A stretch of 64,000 nt of DNA, from NCBI GenBank assembly GCA_019750135.1, contig JAIEOV010000023.1, positions 1-64,000 of the forward strand. The letters run 5' to 3'. Numbering within the stretch: the stretch's first letter is position 1; the number at the start of each line of letters is the position of its first letter. The position numbers were made by a program, and so were the translations under genes. Source of the DNA: Reyranella sp. GTDB taxonomy: Bacteria > Pseudomonadota > Alphaproteobacteria > Reyranellales > Reyranellaceae. A model generated the notes under the pieces. The model ran no database searches, was not told the DNA's origin, and saw only the letters and a list, made by a program, of their open reading frames with translations. Shown here one piece after another: positions 1 through 8,062 of the stretch.

Positions 1-1017
1 GTGACCGATTCGGCGCTGTACGGCGCCACCCACAATCCCTGGAAGATCGGCCGCACGCCGGGCGGCTCGTCGGGCGGGGGCGTGGCGGCCGAGGCGGTCG
101 GCATGGGCAACCTCGCCGTCGGCACCGATGGTGCGGGCTCGGTGCGCATCCCCTGCTCCTTCACCGGCCTGTTCGGGCTGAAGCCGACGCAGGCGCGCGT
201 GCCGCTGTGGCCGCCCTCGGCGATGGGCACGCTGTCGCATATCGGGCCGATGACGCGCACCGTGCGCGACGCGGCGATGATGATGAACGTGATGGCGCGG
301 CCCGATCCGCGCGATCTCTACGGCCGACCGGACGATGCCGAGGACTATCTCAAGGGTTTCGATAAGGGCGTGAAGGGGTTCCGCATCGCCTATTCGCCCA
401 ACCTGGGCTTCATCGAGAAGGAGAAGATCGACCGCGACGTGGCGGTCGCCGTCGAGAACGCCGTGAAGGTGTTCAGGACCTTGGGCGCCAAGGTGGTCGA
501 GGAGTCGCCCGACCTGATGGGGCTCGACCCGCGCCGCATCCTCAACGCGCACTGGCAGTCGAACGTCGCTCACCTGGTCAAGACCTTCAGCCCCGAGAAG
601 CGCGCGCTGATGGATCCCGGCCTGCTGAAGGCCGCCGAGCACGGCGCCGGTCTCGGCCAGGAGGCGGTGGTGACGGCGATCCACCAGCGCCAGCAGCTCG
701 GCGTGATCATGAACCAGTTCATGGCGAAGTATGACCTGCTGCTGACGCCCACGATGCCGATGACGGCCTTCGCGGTGAACGAGAACGCCGCCTGGGGCGG
801 CGACGGCGTCGACATCGGTTGGACGCCGTTCACTCTCACCTTCAACCTGACGCGCCAGCCGGCCGCGACCATCCCCTGCGGCCTCGACCGCGAGGGCCTG
901 CCGATCGGCCTTCAGATCGTCTCCAGCCATGCCCGCGATGCCCTGGTGCTGCGCGCGGCGGCAGCCTACGAGCGCGTCCGCCCGATCCCGGCCCCGCCGA
1001 TGGCGCATCAGATCTAA
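1..1017 (+). CDS. Amidase signature family hydrolase, 5'-truncated by the window edge
   Basis: Hydrolyses amide bonds, probably in the cytoplasm; the substrate cannot be told. The visible 338 residues carry the amidase-signature core GGSSGGG (residues 21-27) with the cis-serine, then GTDGAGSVRIP (41-51) with the nucleophile serine near residue 47, and the family tail GLPIGLQIV. The upstream catalytic lysine and about 130 N-terminal residues of a normal 450-500 aa amidase are absent, so the gene runs in from the left and the GTG at base 1 is probably internal. It ends at TAA 1015-1017, followed by a palindromic repeat that may act as a terminator. Confidence 0.9.
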   Translation: MTDSALYGATHNPWKIGRTPGGSSGGGVAAEAVGMGNLAVGTDGAGSVRIPCSFTGLFGLKPTQARVPLWPPSAMGTLSHIGPMTRTVRDAAMMMNVMARPDPRDLYGRPDDAEDYLKGFDKGVKGFRIAYSPNLGFIEKEKIDRDVAVAVENAVKVFRTLGAKVVEESPDLMGLDPRRILNAHWQSNVAHLVKTFSPEKRALMDPGLLKAAEHGAGLGQEAVVTAIHQRQQLGVIMNQFMAKYDLLLTPTMPMTAFAVNENAAWGGDGVDIGWTPFTLTFNLTRQPAATIPCGLDREGLPIGLQIVSSHARDALVLRAAAAYERVRPIPAPPMAHQI

Positions 1018-1038
1018 CGGGAGCCGTTGCAGCGGCAA

Positions 1039-1114
1039 GACTGTCATCCCGAGCGCAGCGAGGGACCTTTACTCATTGTCTCAAAGGTCCCTCGCTTCGC
1101 TCGGGATGACAGTC
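1039..1114. repeat. Dispersed palindromic repeat (GTCATCCC type), copy 1
   Basis: Inverted repeat with arms of about 33 bases (1039-1072 and 1082-1114) around a 9-base loop. The left arm begins GACTGTCATCCCGAGCGCAG and the right arm is nearly its exact complement. It sits between the converging amidase and membrane-protein genes. The same GTCATCC...GAGCGCAGCGA core recurs at 6746-6822 and 31037-31158, so this is a genome-dispersed element and not a gene-specific terminator. Confidence 0.9.
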
Positions 1115-1123
1115 GTCGCGTAG

Positions 1124-1417
1124 CTAAATGTCCCGGCCGCCGTAGAGCTTGCGGCACTCGTAGGTGAGCTGCGTCGTCCGCTGGTCGGCGCAGTCGCTCT
1201 TGCGCTCGATGTAGAGGGCGACGGCGTAGAACGCGAAGGCGCCCAGCAGCCAGACCACGAGGGAGATCGTCAGCGCCGCCTCGAACGTGTCGTCGAGCTT
1301 GCGGGCGATGCGGCTGCCCGGCGACAGGGAGGCGACGACGCGCACGCCGATCAGCGTCAGCGGAAAGGTCGCCACGCCGCAGGCCAGGAAATAAAGCAGG
1401 AGATTCCCGATCGTCAT
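1124..1417 (-). CDS. Small two-helix membrane protein of unknown function
   Basis: A 97-residue protein starting at ATG 1415-1417. Two hydrophobic stretches are clear: residues about 4-28 and 48-70. A charged linker (SRIARKLDD) lies between them and a short Cys-containing tail follows (KSDCADQ, TYECRKLY). A longer reading frame extends upstream, but it would run through the divergent gene at 1505, so the internal ATG before the first helix is preferred. I do not recognise a family. It is divergent from the gene at 1505 with 87 bp between them that must hold both promoters. Confidence 0.65.
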   Translation of the reverse strand: MTIGNLLLYFLACGVATFPLTLIGVRVVASLSPGSRIARKLDDTFEAALTISLVVWLLGAFAFYAVALYIERKSDCADQRTTQLTYECRKLYGGRDI

Positions 1418-1504
1418 CGCGGGCGGCAAAATGCTGTCGGTGACGCAGACGGTCAAGCGATAGGCCGTCGCGGGTATATAGTTGCAGCGAGCAGGGAGAG
1501 CGCG

Positions 1505-2062
1505 ATGGCGCTGATGGCGCGCCGCACGGTCACGAAGATCTATCTTGGCACGGCCATGGTCGCGGGCCTGGCCGGGCTCGCCTGGCTCGCCGAGGAACGC
1601 GTGGCGCTCGGCCCGACCGACGGCAGGGGATTCAGGCCCGTCCGCTGGCCCTTCCCGTCCGACGCCTGGCCGGCCGGCCGTGCCTGGACCGGCCACGATC
1701 TCGACTTCTACGTCCGCCTGAAGTTCGACATCTGCAGCGACTGTGAGACGGGCGTGACCAGCGACGAGGCGGTCGACCGCGTGGTCGACATCGACCGCCT
1801 CGATCCACGCTTCGTGCCGGACGGGCCGGGCAAGCGCATCCGCATCACCGACCTGTTTGGCCGCAGCCGCCTCTATCGCCACAAGATGCACAACGGCGCC
1901 GCGCGGCTCGCCGAGGGCATCGCCGTCGCCTACAAATGCGACCTGCTGACCGCCATCGTCGACGGCAACATGGCCGACCCCGACAAGCGCAGGATGGCGC
2001 ATCGGTTCCTGGAGTCGAACACCGTGCAGGTGTGGGTGAACAAGCAGCTCGAAGGACGGTAG
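1505..2062 (+). CDS. Exported or membrane-anchored protein, paralogue A of a flanking pair
   Basis: A 185-residue protein with an N-terminal hydrophobic segment (about 12-30) that could be a signal anchor. The rest is soluble. It matches the protein at 3554-4096 throughout: both have a WPFP-x-DAW motif, a C-x-x-CETGVT motif followed by an acidic DEAVDRV-like run, RFVP, a GRxRLYR motif, EGIAV...CDL and the same final QLEGR. The pair brackets a beta-propeller gene, so this looks like a local duplication. I do not recognise the family. The two close cysteines could bind a metal or form a disulfide; that is inference. Confidence 0.8.
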   Translation: MALMARRTVTKIYLGTAMVAGLAGLAWLAEERVALGPTDGRGFRPVRWPFPSDAWPAGRAWTGHDLDFYVRLKFDICSDCETGVTSDEAVDRVVDIDRLDPRFVPDGPGKRIRITDLFGRSRLYRHKMHNGAARLAEGIAVAYKCDLLTAIVDGNMADPDKRRMAHRFLESNTVQVWVNKQLEGR

Positions 2063-2109
2063 GCCGGCTAGCCGCCTGGGCGTATAGTCGGTCAAACCCG
2101 GAGAACACC

Positions 2110-3543
2110 ATGACGCGGCAGTCCCTGCTCATCGTCGGTTTGTTGGTCGCGGCGTTTCCATCCTTTGCCCAGCAACAGAAAATCGGCGCGCCGCCGGAAG
2201 CCTCGAACATGCGGCTGGTCGGCTGGACCGACCTGCAGGCGCGCAGCGCCTACCAGCCCACCATCCATCGCCAGGGCGACCGCTGGATCGCCTATGTCGG
2301 CCATCACGGCGGCACCGACGACATCGCCGAGCCGGTCAATCCCATGACCGGCAAGGCCGAGCCCAACGGCACCTCGATCGTCGACGTCACCGACCCCGCG
2401 AATCCGAAATACCTGCGCCACCTGCCGGGCCAGCCTGGCAAGTACGAGGCGGGCGGCGCGCAGATGGTGCGCCTTTGCGACGGCGCGGCCCTGCCCAAGG
2501 GCGACAAGTCGGCGGTCTACATGCTGCGCACCTTCGGCGGCGAGGCGCATGAGATCTGGAACGTCGCCAATCCCGCCGAGCCCGTGCTGGTGACGCGCAT
2601 CGGCGGGCTGAAGGACACGCACAAGAGCTGGTGGGAGTGCGACACCGGCATCGCCTTCCTGGTCGGCGGCGCGCCCGACTGGCGCACCAAGCGCATGACG
2701 CAGATCTACGATCTCTCCGATCCGAAGAACCCGGTGAAGATCCGCGACTTCGGCCTGCCCGGCCAGGAGCCCGGCGCCACCGGCACGGTGCCGACCGACC
2801 TGCACGGGCCGATCTCGACCGGGCCGCAGGGCAACCGCGTCTATTTCGGCTATGGCACCAACAAGGGCGGCGTGCTGCAGATCGTCGACCGAGAGAAGCT
2901 GCTCAAGGGACCGAAGGAGCCGACGCCGGCCAACCTCGCGGCACCCGAGGTGGCGCGGCTGGTGATGACGCCGTGGATCGGCGCGCACACAACCTTCCCC
3001 ATGCCCAAGATGCCAGTCGCCGAGTTCGCGCGCGACAAGGACGGGGCCACGCGCGACATCGTCATGATCGTGAACGAATCGATCCTGAACGAATGCGCGG
3101 AAGCGCGGCAGATGGTGTGGTTCGCCGACCTGTCGATCGAGAAGGCGCCGATGATGGTGTCGAACTGGACCGTGCCCGAGGCGAGCGGCAACTTCTGCCA
3201 GCGCGGCGGCCGCTTCGGCGCGCATTCCTCGAACGAGAGCATGGAGCCGGTCTACTACAAGAAGATGGCCTTCATCGCCTTCTTCAATGCCGGCGTGCGC
3301 GCGCTCGACATCCGCAATCCCTTCCAGCCCAAGGAGGTCGGCTACTTCATCCCGGCGATCACCGAGAAGACCGACAAGCGCTGCGTCAAGGTCGATGGCC
3401 AGGACCGCTGCAAGACGGCGATCCAGACCAACAATGTCGAGACCGACGCGCGCGGCTACATCTACATCGTCGATCGCGCCAACACCGGCATGCACGTCCT
3501 CGAGCTTGGTGGCGAGGCGCGCACGGTTGCTGGTCTCAAATAG
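2110..3543 (+). CDS. Secreted LVIVD-repeat-like beta-propeller protein
   Basis: A 477-residue protein beginning with a signal peptide (LLIVGLLVAAFPSFAQ, cleavage near residue 20), so it is periplasmic or secreted. The body contains repeated strands of LVIVD type: TSIVDVTDPANPKYLRHL, EIWNVANPAEPVLVTRI, QIYDLSDPKNPVKIRDF, ALDIRNPFQPKEVGYF. Such repeats are known to form beta-propellers, often with binding roles; no catalytic motif is visible. ATG 2110 follows GGAGAA and gives a proper signal sequence; the longer frame back to 1936 overlaps the preceding gene. It lies 47 bp after paralogue A and 10 bp before paralogue B, so the three probably form one transcription unit. Confidence 0.85.
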   Translation: MTRQSLLIVGLLVAAFPSFAQQQKIGAPPEASNMRLVGWTDLQARSAYQPTIHRQGDRWIAYVGHHGGTDDIAEPVNPMTGKAEPNGTSIVDVTDPANPKYLRHLPGQPGKYEAGGAQMVRLCDGAALPKGDKSAVYMLRTFGGEAHEIWNVANPAEPVLVTRIGGLKDTHKSWWECDTGIAFLVGGAPDWRTKRMTQIYDLSDPKNPVKIRDFGLPGQEPGATGTVPTDLHGPISTGPQGNRVYFGYGTNKGGVLQIVDREKLLKGPKEPTPANLAAPEVARLVMTPWIGAHTTFPMPKMPVAEFARDKDGATRDIVMIVNESILNECAEARQMVWFADLSIEKAPMMVSNWTVPEASGNFCQRGGRFGAHSSNESMEPVYYKKMAFIAFFNAGVRALDIRNPFQPKEVGYFIPAITEKTDKRCVKVDGQDRCKTAIQTNNVETDARGYIYIVDRANTGMHVLELGGEARTVAGLK

Positions 3544-3553
3544 GCAGCGCCCG

Positions 3554-4096
3554 ATGAAGCGCCGCACGATCGTCCAGACGTCCCTCGCCGCAAGCCTGGT
3601 TGCCGGCATGGTTGCGCTCAATTTGCTGGAGCACGACCAGCCATCGTTCGCCAGGGACATACCCTGGCGGCCGACCGCCTGGCCGTTCCCGCGCGATGCA
3701 TGGCTACCGGGGCGCGCCTGGCGCCGCGGCACGCTCGAAGTTTATGTCCGGCCCAAGCTCGGCTTCTGCGGCAACTGCGAGACCGGCGTCACCACCGACG
3801 ACGAGGTCGACCGCGTGACCGACGTCGACCTGCTGGACGAGCGCTTCGTGCCGGCCAGGGAAGGCCGCCCCGTCCACATCGGCCCTCTGTCTGGCCGGGC
3901 GCGGCTCTATCGTTACGAGCGCGCGACCGGCGGGACGCGCCACGTCGAGGGCATTGCCGTCTCGCAAAGGTGCGATCTCGTCATTGCCGTGATCGCCGGC
4001 AACCTTCTGGACGAGCGCGACCGTACCGCGGCATATCGCTTCCTCCAGTCGGAGACCGTTCTGGCTTGGCTGAGCCAACAGCTCGAAGGGCGCTGA
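3554..4096 (+). CDS. Exported or membrane-anchored protein, paralogue B of a flanking pair
   Basis: A 180-residue protein with an N-terminal signal or anchor (MKRRTIVQTSLAASLVAGMV). It shares with the product of 1505-2062 the WPFPRDAW motif, C-G-N-CETGVTTDDEVDRV, RFVP, the GRARLYR motif, EGIAVSQRCDL and the terminal QLEGR, so the two are paralogues over nearly their whole length. It starts 10 bp after the propeller gene and is almost certainly co-transcribed with it. The family is unknown to me. A shared partner or substrate with the propeller is suggested only by the gene order. Confidence 0.8.
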   Translation: MKRRTIVQTSLAASLVAGMVALNLLEHDQPSFARDIPWRPTAWPFPRDAWLPGRAWRRGTLEVYVRPKLGFCGNCETGVTTDDEVDRVTDVDLLDERFVPAREGRPVHIGPLSGRARLYRYERATGGTRHVEGIAVSQRCDLVIAVIAGNLLDERDRTAAYRFLQSETVLAWLSQQLEGR

Positions 4097-4100
4097 CGGC

Positions 4101-4907
4101 TCAGGCCGCAAGCGCACACGGCCCGGCCAGCCCGGCCAGTGTCTCGTAGTCGGGCGCGGCAATCCGGCCCGAGTCCAGCACGCGATCGAACACGCGCAAC
4201 AGACGGCCCGTCATGTCGCGCGCTACCGGCAGATGCGCCGATACGATCGCCGAGGGGTCGAGCCGGTCGACGGCGGCGAGCAGCCGGCTCATGGCGGCGC
4301 GGTCGCACATGCCGAGGGCGGGCATGTCGAGGGAAGCCCAGGTGGCCATGCCGTCGAACAGCTCGGCCTCTGGAATCGCTGCGGCTACCTGCTGCGGCGC
4401 CTGCAGGGGCGTGCCAAAGGCGTCAGCGGCGAACAGGACACGCGTCCTGGTGTCGAAGAAGCCCATCGTCTCGGGTGCGTCGTAGCAGACGGGTTTCAGC
4501 GGCACGAGCCTGCGATCGCCGGCGTCGATCACCTCGCCGGGCTCGAGCAGGTGCACACGCCAGATGTCGAGGCCGCGCAGCATCATCTTGCCCAGGCCCA
4601 GGAAGGTCGTGACGACCTTGGCCTGGGGCGCGAGCGCCATGACTTCCTCGATATTGCCGATATGGTCGGCATCCATGTGGCTGATCCAGATCCAGCGGAT
4701 CGCTGCGGGATCGATGGCGGAGTGCAGCGCTGCGAGGAAAGGCTCACGCAGCGCCATCAGCCCGGTATCCACCAGGATCGGCTCGGCGGCGTGGATGACG
4801 AAGGCGTTGACCGGCAGGAGTCCCACGCCTGGCAGGGGACAATAGGCCGAGAGCGAGGTCGTATCGGGCGCAACCGTGTGCGCACCGAACAGGGTCGGAG
4901 CTTCCAT
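4101..4907 (-). CDS. Metallo-beta-lactamase-fold hydrolase
   Basis: A 268-residue MBL-fold protein from ATG 4907. Visible features are the strand ILVDTGL (44-50), the metal motif SHMDADHIGN (H77, D79, D81, H82) and later ligands in CYDAPETMGF, FAADAF and SAHLP. The usual HxHxDH motif here reads HxDxDH, with Asp in place of the second His. That resembles the HxExDH variant of flavodiiron-type MBL domains, although no flavodoxin domain is attached. The start was set at MEAPTLFG because the longer frame runs through the operator-like region. It is divergent from the TetR gene at 5034, its likely regulator. Substrate unknown. Confidence 0.85.
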   Translation of the reverse strand: MEAPTLFGAHTVAPDTTSLSAYCPLPGVGLLPVNAFVIHAAEPILVDTGLMALREPFLAALHSAIDPAAIRWIWISHMDADHIGNIEEVMALAPQAKVVTTFLGLGKMMLRGLDIWRVHLLEPGEVIDAGDRRLVPLKPVCYDAPETMGFFDTRTRVLFAADAFGTPLQAPQQVAAAIPEAELFDGMATWASLDMPALGMCDRAAMSRLLAAVDRLDPSAIVSAHLPVARDMTGRLLRVFDRVLDSGRIAAPDYETLAGLAGPCALAA

Positions 4908-4970
4908 TTCTCTAATCCTCAATGAGTTGCCTGAATGGGTTACGCGGCGGTCATTTTCATGGTACAGTAA

Positions 4971-5031
4971 TGTGTATTGAAAATTACCCACTGAGTCATT
5001 ATGGATGCACATTCATGTGCAATGAAAATTA
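4971..5031. promoter_or_regulatory. Direct repeat in the divergent control region of the MBL and tetR genes
   Basis: TGTGTATTGAAAATTA (4971-4986) and TGTGCAATGAAAATTA (5016-5031) match at 14 of 16 positions, 45 bp apart, in an AT-rich stretch unlike the surrounding GC-rich DNA. They flank the palindrome at 5006-5021. This is where both promoters should lie, so paired regulator sites are plausible. Not proven by sequence alone. Confidence 0.45.
5006..5021. promoter_or_regulatory. Perfect palindrome, candidate TetR operator
   Basis: TGCACAT-TC-ATGTGCA has two perfect 7-base arms around a 2-base centre, the size and symmetry usual for TetR-family operators. It lies just upstream of the ATG at 5034 chosen for the TetR gene and 99 bp from the start of the divergent MBL gene, as expected for autoregulation with control of the neighbour. 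Confidence 0.55.
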
Positions 5032-5033
5032 GT

Positions 5034-5600
5034 ATGGCCCGTTCCTACACCCTCAAGCGTCGCGGCGAGCAGCAGGCCGAGACTCGCAAACGCATCGTCG
5101 AGGCGGCGATGGCGCTTCACGCCGAAGTCGGCCCGGCACAGACCTCGATCAGCATGATCGCCGAGCGGGCGGGTGTGCAGCGCCACACCGTCTATGCGCA
5201 CTTCGCCGACGACCGCAGCCTGCTGATGGCCTGCTCGGGTTTGCACGAGGAGCGCGATCCCCTGCCCGATGCGGCAGCCTTTCGATCGATCGGGGATCGC
5301 ACGGAGCGCCTGCGCGCCGGGCTAAAGGCACTCTACGGCTGGTTCGAGCGCAACCAGCAACTGATGGCGAGCGTCATGCGCGACGCCGAGCATCACCCGA
5401 CGGTCCAGGAGATCGTCGCGTTACGCTTCGGTCCGCCACTTGCCGCCATCAACGACGCACTCGCCGAAGACCTCGACACGCATCAGCGCACGCTTCTGCG
5501 CGTAGCCCTGAGCTTCTTTACCTGGCGGACGCTGACGGTCGAGGTCGGGCTCGGCCAGAAGGCCGCCATCAAATCGATGGTTCAGGCGATCGAGGGATGA
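5034..5600 (+). CDS. TetR-family transcriptional regulator
   Basis: A 188-residue protein with a TetR N-terminal DNA-binding domain: RIVEAAMALHAEVG, then the helix-turn-helix SMIAERAGVQRHTVYAHFAD. The C-terminal helical domain is about 120 residues long and is presumably the ligand-binding part. In-frame ATGs also exist at 5001 and 5022, but 5034 leaves the palindrome at 5006-5021 outside the coding region. It is divergent from the MBL hydrolase gene, so it probably represses that gene and itself. The ligand is unknown. Confidence 0.85.
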   Translation: MARSYTLKRRGEQQAETRKRIVEAAMALHAEVGPAQTSISMIAERAGVQRHTVYAHFADDRSLLMACSGLHEERDPLPDAAAFRSIGDRTERLRAGLKALYGWFERNQQLMASVMRDAEHHPTVQEIVALRFGPPLAAINDALAEDLDTHQRTLLRVALSFFTWRTLTVEVGLGQKAAIKSMVQAIEG

Positions 5601-5613
5601 CGGTGAAGCGGCG

Positions 5614-6717
5614 CTAGCCCCAGACCTCGCGCGCGACCTCCACGCAGCGCGCGAGCTTGGCCCACTGCTGGTCCTCGGCCAGCAGGTTGCCTTCCTCGGT
5701 GCTGGCGAAGCCGCATTGCGGCGACAGGCAGAGCTGGTCGAGCGGGGCGAACTTGGCGGCCTCGTCGATGCGGCGCTTGAGCTCGTCCTTGCTCTCGAGC
5801 TCGCCGGTCTTGGAGGTCATGACGCCCAGCACGACCTGCTTGCCCTTCGGCAGGAAGCGCAACGGATCGAAGCCGCCGGCGCGCTCGGTGTCGTACTCCA
5901 TGAAGTAGGCGTCGACGCCCATCTGGTTGAACAGGATGTCGGCCACGCGCTCGTAGCCGCCCTGGGCCATCCAGGTCGAGCGGAAGTTGCCGCGGCAGAG
6001 ATGCATGGAGATGACCATGCCGGGCGTGCGGCCGGCACAGGCGGCGTTCACCAGGTCGGCATAGATGTGCAGCAGCCGGTCGGGATCGTCGCCGCGGCCG
6101 CGCAGGTATTCGCGCTGCGCCTCGTCGCAGAGATAGGCCACGTACACCTCGTCGAGCTGCAGGTAAGTGCAGCCCGCCTCGCCGAAGGCGCGCACCGCCT
6201 TGCCGTAAGCGCGGCCGAGATCGGCGAAGAACGGCGCCATCTCGGGATAGGCCGACATCTCGATCGCCTGCCGGCCGCCGCGATAGTGCAGCGCCGTCGG
6301 CGACGGGATGGTCATCTTGGGCACCGCCTTGGCGACCGACTTCAGGTACTTGAAGTGTTCGATCATGGGGTGTGACGGCGAGAAGTCGATCTTGCCGTGC
6401 ACGTGCAGGCCTTCGGCCTTGGTCTGCGTGCCCTTGAACTGCAGCCCCTGCGCGACGCTCACCAGCTCGACGCCGTCGAGCTTGGCCAGGAAGTCGTAGT
6501 GCCACCACGAGCGACGGAACTCCCCGTCGGTGACCGCCTGCAGGCCGATCGATTCCTGCTTCGCGACCAGCTTCTTGATCTCGGCGTCCTCGACCGCCTT
6601 CAGTTCCGCGGGCGTGATCTCGCCGGCCAGCCGCTTGGTCCGCGCGTCCTTCACGGGGCCCGAGCGCAGCAGGCTGCCGACCTGGTCGGCGCGGAACGGG
6701 GGTTTGGAGCGTTGCAT
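5614..6717 (-). CDS. MetE-like cobalamin-independent methyltransferase (single catalytic domain)
   Basis: A 367-residue protein matching the C-terminal (catalytic) half of MetE and YxjG/YxjH-like proteins: FRADQVGSLLR near the N-terminus, VTDGEFRRSWW, TYLQLDE, HLCRGN (His and Cys zinc ligands) and LSPQCGF (third ligand Cys). The family moves a methyl group from methyl-folate, or a simpler donor, to a thiol such as homocysteine using zinc. The N-terminal MetE domain is absent, which is normal for this subgroup. ATG 6717 is preceded by AAGGAGAAGA. The gene stands alone between tetR and a palindromic repeat. The exact acceptor cannot be told. Confidence 0.87.
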   Translation of the reverse strand: MQRSKPPFRADQVGSLLRSGPVKDARTKRLAGEITPAELKAVEDAEIKKLVAKQESIGLQAVTDGEFRRSWWHYDFLAKLDGVELVSVAQGLQFKGTQTKAEGLHVHGKIDFSPSHPMIEHFKYLKSVAKAVPKMTIPSPTALHYRGGRQAIEMSAYPEMAPFFADLGRAYGKAVRAFGEAGCTYLQLDEVYVAYLCDEAQREYLRGRGDDPDRLLHIYADLVNAACAGRTPGMVISMHLCRGNFRSTWMAQGGYERVADILFNQMGVDAYFMEYDTERAGGFDPLRFLPKGKQVVLGVMTSKTGELESKDELKRRIDEAAKFAPLDQLCLSPQCGFASTEEGNLLAEDQQWAKLARCVEVAREVWG

Positions 6718-6745
6718 TCTCTTCTCCTTGCTTGACCGTGCCCTC

Positions 6746-6822
6746 TGTCATCCTGAGCGCAGCGAAGAATCTCATGCCGGTTGCAAGCGGCGATAAGGTC
6801 CTTCGCTGCGCTCAGGACGACA
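6746..6822. repeat. Dispersed palindromic repeat (GTCATCC type), copy 2
   Basis: Inverted repeat with arms at 6746-6767 (TGTCATCCTGAGCGCAGCGA start) and 6800-6822, and a loop of about 32 bases. It belongs to the same family as 1039-1114. It fills the gap between the Rieske gene stop (6823) and the MetE-like start, and its right end abuts the Rieske stop codon. Confidence 0.88.
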
Positions 6823-7980
6823 TCAGGCTGCGACGCCGAGTGCGTTGCGAATAGACGTATGAAAATGAACCAGCGACGGCTCGTTGCGGCCGTAGATCAC
6901 CTCTTCGGTGGCACCGGATTCGAAGCCGATCTGCATGCGCTCGCCCAGCGGGAAGTCCTCCTCCATCACCGTACGGATGGCGATGTCGCGGTTCTTCTCC
7001 CAGTAGGCGTCGGGCCTGGTGCTGTCGGCAGGCTTGTAGATCGTCATCTCGACGTCGCAGCGGCTCGCATCGTCGCGATCGGGGAAGGCGCGCCAGATCT
7101 CGATATGGTCGACCTGCCAGATCAGGATGGTGTTGGGGAAGAGCTGGTAGATCGAGATAACGTGCGGGCGGTAGTTGCGCTCGCCCTCGGCCAAGGCGCG
7201 CACCGCGTCGATCGAGGTGCGCGCCACGCACATGCGGCCGTGCAGGCCCGCGCCATCGAAGGTGCCGACATTGCCGATGAAGTACGGCGCGATCGTCTTC
7301 CGGTGCAGATGCGGGATGTGATAGCCCTCGAGGAAGGTGTCGATGGCGAACTTCCAGTTGATGCGCGGCGCGACGCGGTCGACCGAGAAGATCGGATAGG
7401 TGTCGAGCCGCAGCGCCGTGAGATCGGCCGTCAGCGACCCGAGATCGGCATCGACATCGATCGACGCGCTCTCGCCCTGTCCGATCGGCTTCGGCCGCAC
7501 GAACAGCAGTCCGTGCTTCTCGGCGGCCGGCAGGCGCACCAGGCCGTGGCTTGCAAGGTCGATTCCGGCGAAGCCCACCTTGTCGGTGGTGCCCAAAAGC
7601 TTGCCGGCGCCGTCGTAGGTCCAGCCGTGATAGGGGCAGACGAAGGCGCGGGCATTGCCACAGCCCTGCGCCACCGGCGCGCCACGGTGGCGGCAGATGT
7701 TGGCGAAGGCGCGGACCTCGCCGTCCTGGCCGCGGGTCATCAGCACCGGCATGCCGGCAACGTCCTCGGTGATGTAGTCGCCGGGCTTGGGCAGGCGCGT
7801 CGACAGGCCCATGAAGAGCGGCCGCTCGCGGAACAGCCGGTCACGCTCCAGGCTGGCGCGCTCGCGGCAGGAATAGGCCGAGACGCGGTTGCGGAACATC
7901 GCCTCGGCGAGGTCCGTGGTGCGGCCGTCGATGTGGCCGAGCAGCCGCCTCCCGACGGCCAGTTCTTCTTGTCTGTTCAT
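6823..7980 (-). CDS. Rieske non-haem iron oxygenase, alpha subunit type
   Basis: A 385-residue ring-hydroxylating or demethylating oxygenase. The Rieske [2Fe-2S] cluster is bound by C96-R-H98 (CRHRG) and C115-P-Y-H118 (CPYHGW). The catalytic domain follows, with the iron-ligand region FLEGYHIPHLH around residue 220 and the later carboxylate ligand expected near the C-terminus. No beta subunit or reductase gene is adjacent, so electrons must come from a reductase encoded elsewhere. The last codons touch a palindromic repeat. The substrate is unknown; aromatic acids or quaternary amines are typical of the family. Confidence 0.9.
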   Translation of the reverse strand: MNRQEELAVGRRLLGHIDGRTTDLAEAMFRNRVSAYSCRERASLERDRLFRERPLFMGLSTRLPKPGDYITEDVAGMPVLMTRGQDGEVRAFANICRHRGAPVAQGCGNARAFVCPYHGWTYDGAGKLLGTTDKVGFAGIDLASHGLVRLPAAEKHGLLFVRPKPIGQGESASIDVDADLGSLTADLTALRLDTYPIFSVDRVAPRINWKFAIDTFLEGYHIPHLHRKTIAPYFIGNVGTFDGAGLHGRMCVARTSIDAVRALAEGERNYRPHVISIYQLFPNTILIWQVDHIEIWRAFPDRDDASRCDVEMTIYKPADSTRPDAYWEKNRDIAIRTVMEEDFPLGERMQIGFESGATEEVIYGRNEPSLVHFHTSIRNALGVAA

Positions 7981-7994
7981 GACGGAATCTTAGT

Positions 7995-8062
7995 CGCTGG
8001 GGGCGCACCACTCCAGTGGCGCGTCGTCATGATCGCGCCACTGGAGTGGCGCGCCCCCAGCG
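7995..8062. repeat. Inverted repeat forming the 3' end of gluQRS
   Basis: Arms 7995-8023 and 8034-8062 are almost perfectly complementary (CGCTGGGGGCGC.ACCACTCC type) with a 10-base loop. The right arm and part of the loop are translated as the last 10-12 codons of gluQRS (stop 8027-8029), while the left arm lies between gluQRS and the Rieske gene. It may serve as a terminator stem; no T-run follows. Confidence 0.85.

Noticed and set aside
1..1017. GTG at base 1 as the real amidase start
   Set aside because: The protein would lack the catalytic lysine region and about 130 residues of the family; the gene must begin before the window.
2092..3732. A 546-codon minus-strand frame over the propeller gene
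   Set aside because: Antisense shadow: low-complexity composition, no motif, while the plus strand carries a signal peptide and LVIVD repeats.
4951..5033. Riboswitch or attenuator before tetR
   Set aside because: The region is short, AT-rich and built of palindromes and direct repeats of operator size; no conserved riboswitch core was seen.
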